Assembly: GCA_023954495.1 (NCBI GenBank)
Contig: JAMLIA010000029.1
Location: 1-35,241 of the forward strand
Direction: 5' to 3'
Length of the DNA: 35,241 nt
From: Thermomicrobiales bacterium
Lineage (GTDB): Bacteria > Chloroflexota > Chloroflexia > Thermomicrobiales > CFX8
Under the pieces are notes generated by a model that saw only the letters and a list, made by a program, of their open reading frames with translations, was not told the DNA's origin and did no database searches. This document shows positions 33,572 to 35,241 of this stretch, piece by piece (positions within the stretch are counted from its first letter, which is position 1; each line of letters opens with the position of its first letter). The translations under genes and the position numbers were made by a program.

Positions 33572-34531
33572 CTAGATGTTCGGGATGATGTCGTCGGCGA
33601 TCATCTTGAGACCGTCGATGTCGTCCTGATCGAACGTCTGCAGCATGATGCGCTCGACACCCTGCTTGCCACGCTCCTGGATGAGCTCAATGACCTGCTC
33701 GACGGTGCCGGCGAGGTAGCCGCGGTCGCGAACGCGCTCGAACGCTTCCTTCGGCTCGAGGTCGCGCAGCGTTGGCACGATCTCCTGCAGGCGGCGCGTG
33801 CGGTCCAGCACCTCGGCCTCGTTGCGACCAATGACATGGCCCAACATCATCGAGCGGTGGATCTCCTCCGGGTCGCGGCCGATGGCGCGGCAGTGCTCGG
33901 CCAGCACGGCGCTCTTGTGGTTGTAGGCATCGACGGTCATCGTCGAGACGTTCCACTCTTTGGCGTACTCGGCGACGATGCGGAGCGTGCGCTTCTCACC
34001 ACTGCCACCGATCAGCATTGGCACGCCGCCCTCAGTCGACGGCACCGAGGTCGTGCGCGCGCCCTGCAGCTGGTAGTACTCACCATCGAACGTCACGGCC
34101 TCGCCGGTCCAGAGCAGCTTGATGACCTTCAGCGCCTCTTCAAAGCGATCAAAGCGCTCACGGAGTGGCGGCAGAGGGAAGCCGAACGCCGGATGCTCCT
34201 GCTCGTTCCAGCCCGCGCCGATGCCGAACCAGTAGCGTCCGTTCGAGATCTGGTCGAGCGCGGCGGCCTCGGACGCCAGATGGACCGGGTGGCGGAATGT
34301 CGTCGGTGAGACGAGCGCGCCGAACTCGACTCGCTCGCTCCAGATCGCAACGGCAGTCAGCGACGGCACGAGCGAGAGGGTTGGACGATCGATCTCGCCC
34401 ATCACTGAGAACAGGTGGTCGGAGCGCCAGACCGAGTCGAAGCCAAAATCCTCGCCGGCCCGAACGATCTTGTCCCAGCGCTCCCAGGTCAGCCCTTCCT
34501 GACCCTCGATCATGATCCCCAGTCGAACCAT
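33572..34531 (-). CDS. LLM class (luciferase-like, probably F420-dependent) oxidoreductase
   Basis: A 319-residue TIM-barrel flavin/F420 enzyme; ATG at 34531 with GGTACGGAG upstream. Conserved segments include WDKIVRAGEDFGFDSVWRSDHL near the N-terminus, then SPTTFRHPVHLASEAAALDQISNGRYWFGIGAGWN, the hallmark of luciferase-like monooxygenases. The middle LKVIKLLWTGEAVTFDGEYYQL and the PMLIGGSGEKRTLRIVAEYA motif follow. The last two suggest the F420-using subgroup common in Actinobacteria and Chloroflexota; FMN use is not excluded. The substrate is unknown. The open frame extends to 35206 but the added part overlaps the PAP2 gene and is not like the family. The 144-bp gap to the divergent PAP2 gene probably holds both promoters. 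Confidence 0.92.
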   Translation of the reverse strand: MVRLGIMIEGQEGLTWERWDKIVRAGEDFGFDSVWRSDHLFSVMGEIDRPTLSLVPSLTAVAIWSERVEFGALVSPTTFRHPVHLASEAAALDQISNGRYWFGIGAGWNEQEHPAFGFPLPPLRERFDRFEEALKVIKLLWTGEAVTFDGEYYQLQGARTTSVPSTEGGVPMLIGGSGEKRTLRIVAEYAKEWNVSTMTVDAYNHKSAVLAEHCRAIGRDPEEIHRSMMLGHVIGRNEAEVLDRTRRLQEIVPTLRDLEPKEAFERVRDRGYLAGTVEQVIELIQERGKQGVERIMLQTFDQDDIDGLKMIADDIIPNI

Positions 34532-34675
34532 GTCTCCGTACCTTTCGTTCAATTGACGGTGCGTATCGCAACTATCACAATGTTCCGCCGCCATTGCACG
34601 GACGGCGTCATTGCAGCATAACACCTGATCATCAACGGCCCGTGGTTCGGATACTGCGATGGGGGAGTGCCAACG

Positions 34676-35241
34676 ATGGCGCGGCCGGTTTCCGGCCACG
34701 GAGGAGGTCATATCGACGCGCACTACAAACAGCACGCCGATGAGATGCGGCAGACATCGCCTCAGCTTCGTGAAGCAGATTCTCGGCACGAACGACACAT
34801 CCCCGGCGCGGCGGCGCTTCTTCGCGCTCTCGCTGCCGTCGTCGTGCTGTTCGTCGTTCTGCAGGTCTACTCGTGGTTCCGCAAGACGTTCTTTGTCCCG
34901 CCGAGCAGCCTCGGCTTCGAACACGCGCGCGAGATCATCCGTCTGCAGCGCTGGCTCGGCATTGGGGTAGATCGGGTCGAGATCCCGTTGCAGCAGCATG
35001 TCATTGCGCACCCGTGGCTGATCGATCTGTTCAATCATTACTACCAGCAGATGAAGATCGTCGTGCTGGCTTCGGCCGCGCTCTGCGTCGCGCTGACGCC
35101 GGCTGCGTTCTGGCGGGTGGCCCGCGTGTTCGCGCTCACGACGCTGATCGCCTTCCCGATGTACGCGATCTACCCGCTCGCTCCGCCGCGCCTGATGCAC
35201 GAGCACGGCTATGCGTTCGTCGATACGCTGGCGGTCTACGC
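34676..35241 (+). CDS. PAP2-family (PAP2_3/Aur1-like) membrane protein, N-terminal part (cut by window edge)
   Basis: From the ATG at 34676, with GGGGGAG eight bases upstream, 188 codons run off the right edge. A polar N-terminus of about 45 residues is followed by membrane segments at about 47-65 (ALAAVVVLFVVLQVYSWF), 125-145 (MKIVVLASAALCVALTPAAF) and 150-165. The motif YPLAPPRLM followed by FVDTLA is typical of the PAP2_3 group, whose catalytic histidines come later and are outside the window. Such proteins are phosphatases or transferases acting on lipid phosphates or inositol-phosphate lipids at the membrane. It is divergent from the LLM gene. Confidence 0.8.
   Translation, partial: MARPVSGHGGGHIDAHYKQHADEMRQTSPQLREADSRHERHIPGAAALLRALAAVVVLFVVLQVYSWFRKTFFVPPSSLGFEHAREIIRLQRWLGIGVDRVEIPLQQHVIAHPWLIDLFNHYYQQMKIVVLASAALCVALTPAAFWRVARVFALTTLIAFPMYAIYPLAPPRLMHEHGYAFVDTLAVY

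Noticed and set aside
34532-35206. N-terminal extension of the LLM oxidoreductase frame to 35206
   Set aside because: The extra 225 codons are not like the family and overlap the PAP2 gene, which has its own ribosome binding site and membrane motifs.

Overview
This is a GC-rich bacterial chromosomal window of about 35 kb, with compact gene spacing and strong GGAGG-type ribosome binding sites. It carries a luciferase-like (probably F420-dependent) oxidoreductase, a SUF operon with an embedded Rieske protein, a twin-arginine lipoprotein solute-binding protein and a DUF3536/GH57 protein. Together with a short inverted repeat, this best suits a Chloroflexota (Thermomicrobia/Sphaerobacter-like) bacterium. 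That assignment is inference from gene content, not a computed placement. I see no rRNA, tRNA, CRISPR array, phage or IS element.

Layout. 1-6.4 kb: an MMPL exporter cut by the left edge, a methyltransferase, an M48 membrane protease, a P1 (DmpA-type) peptidase, a class II aldolase-like protein and a cupredoxin lipoprotein. 6.5-9.6 kb: an S9 prolyl-oligopeptidase-type peptidase overlapping a double-SIS sugar-phosphate protein. 9.7-16.3 kb: a minus-strand SUF Fe-S assembly operon in the order fur - sufC - sufB - sufD - sufS - sufU - Rieske - sufT-like. sufB, sufD, sufS and sufU all need frameshift corrections, about eleven in total, while fur, sufC, Rieske and sufT-like are intact. 16.7-24.4 kb: a LAL-type LuxR regulator split by one in-frame TAA, then a secreted giant protein (14 RCC1-like repeats, a cadherin-like domain, Ig/VCBS repeats, PKD-like domains and an unrecognised helical tail) with frameshifts near its middle. 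24.5-27.8 kb: an M20 peptidase downstream of an orphan family-5 peptide-binding lipoprotein. 28.0-31.9 kb: a plus-strand set of rhodanese, a second intact IscU/SufU-like scaffold, and a flavoprotein with an N-terminal rubredoxin-like zinc ribbon and two C-terminal [4Fe-4S] clusters. 32.1-35.2 kb: a GH57/DUF3536 protein, a luciferase-like oxidoreductase and a PAP2-family membrane protein cut by the right edge.

How the genes fit together. Fur plus SUF plus the Rieske and sufT-like proteins form an iron-regulated Fe-S assembly operon. A palindrome sits at its start, and a closely similar palindrome lies in the leader of the cupredoxin gene. Tandem direct repeats directly in front of fur suggest autoregulation. 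The 28-32 kb set (sulfurtransferase, scaffold, multi-centre electron-transfer flavoprotein behind its own promoter and a foldable leader) is the most interesting candidate for a little-described system: a possible second sulfur or Fe-S delivery route. The clustering of apparent frameshifts, several in homopolymer runs, makes sequence error in the 10.6-13.7 kb stretch as likely as real gene decay, and that should be settled before any biological reading of it.
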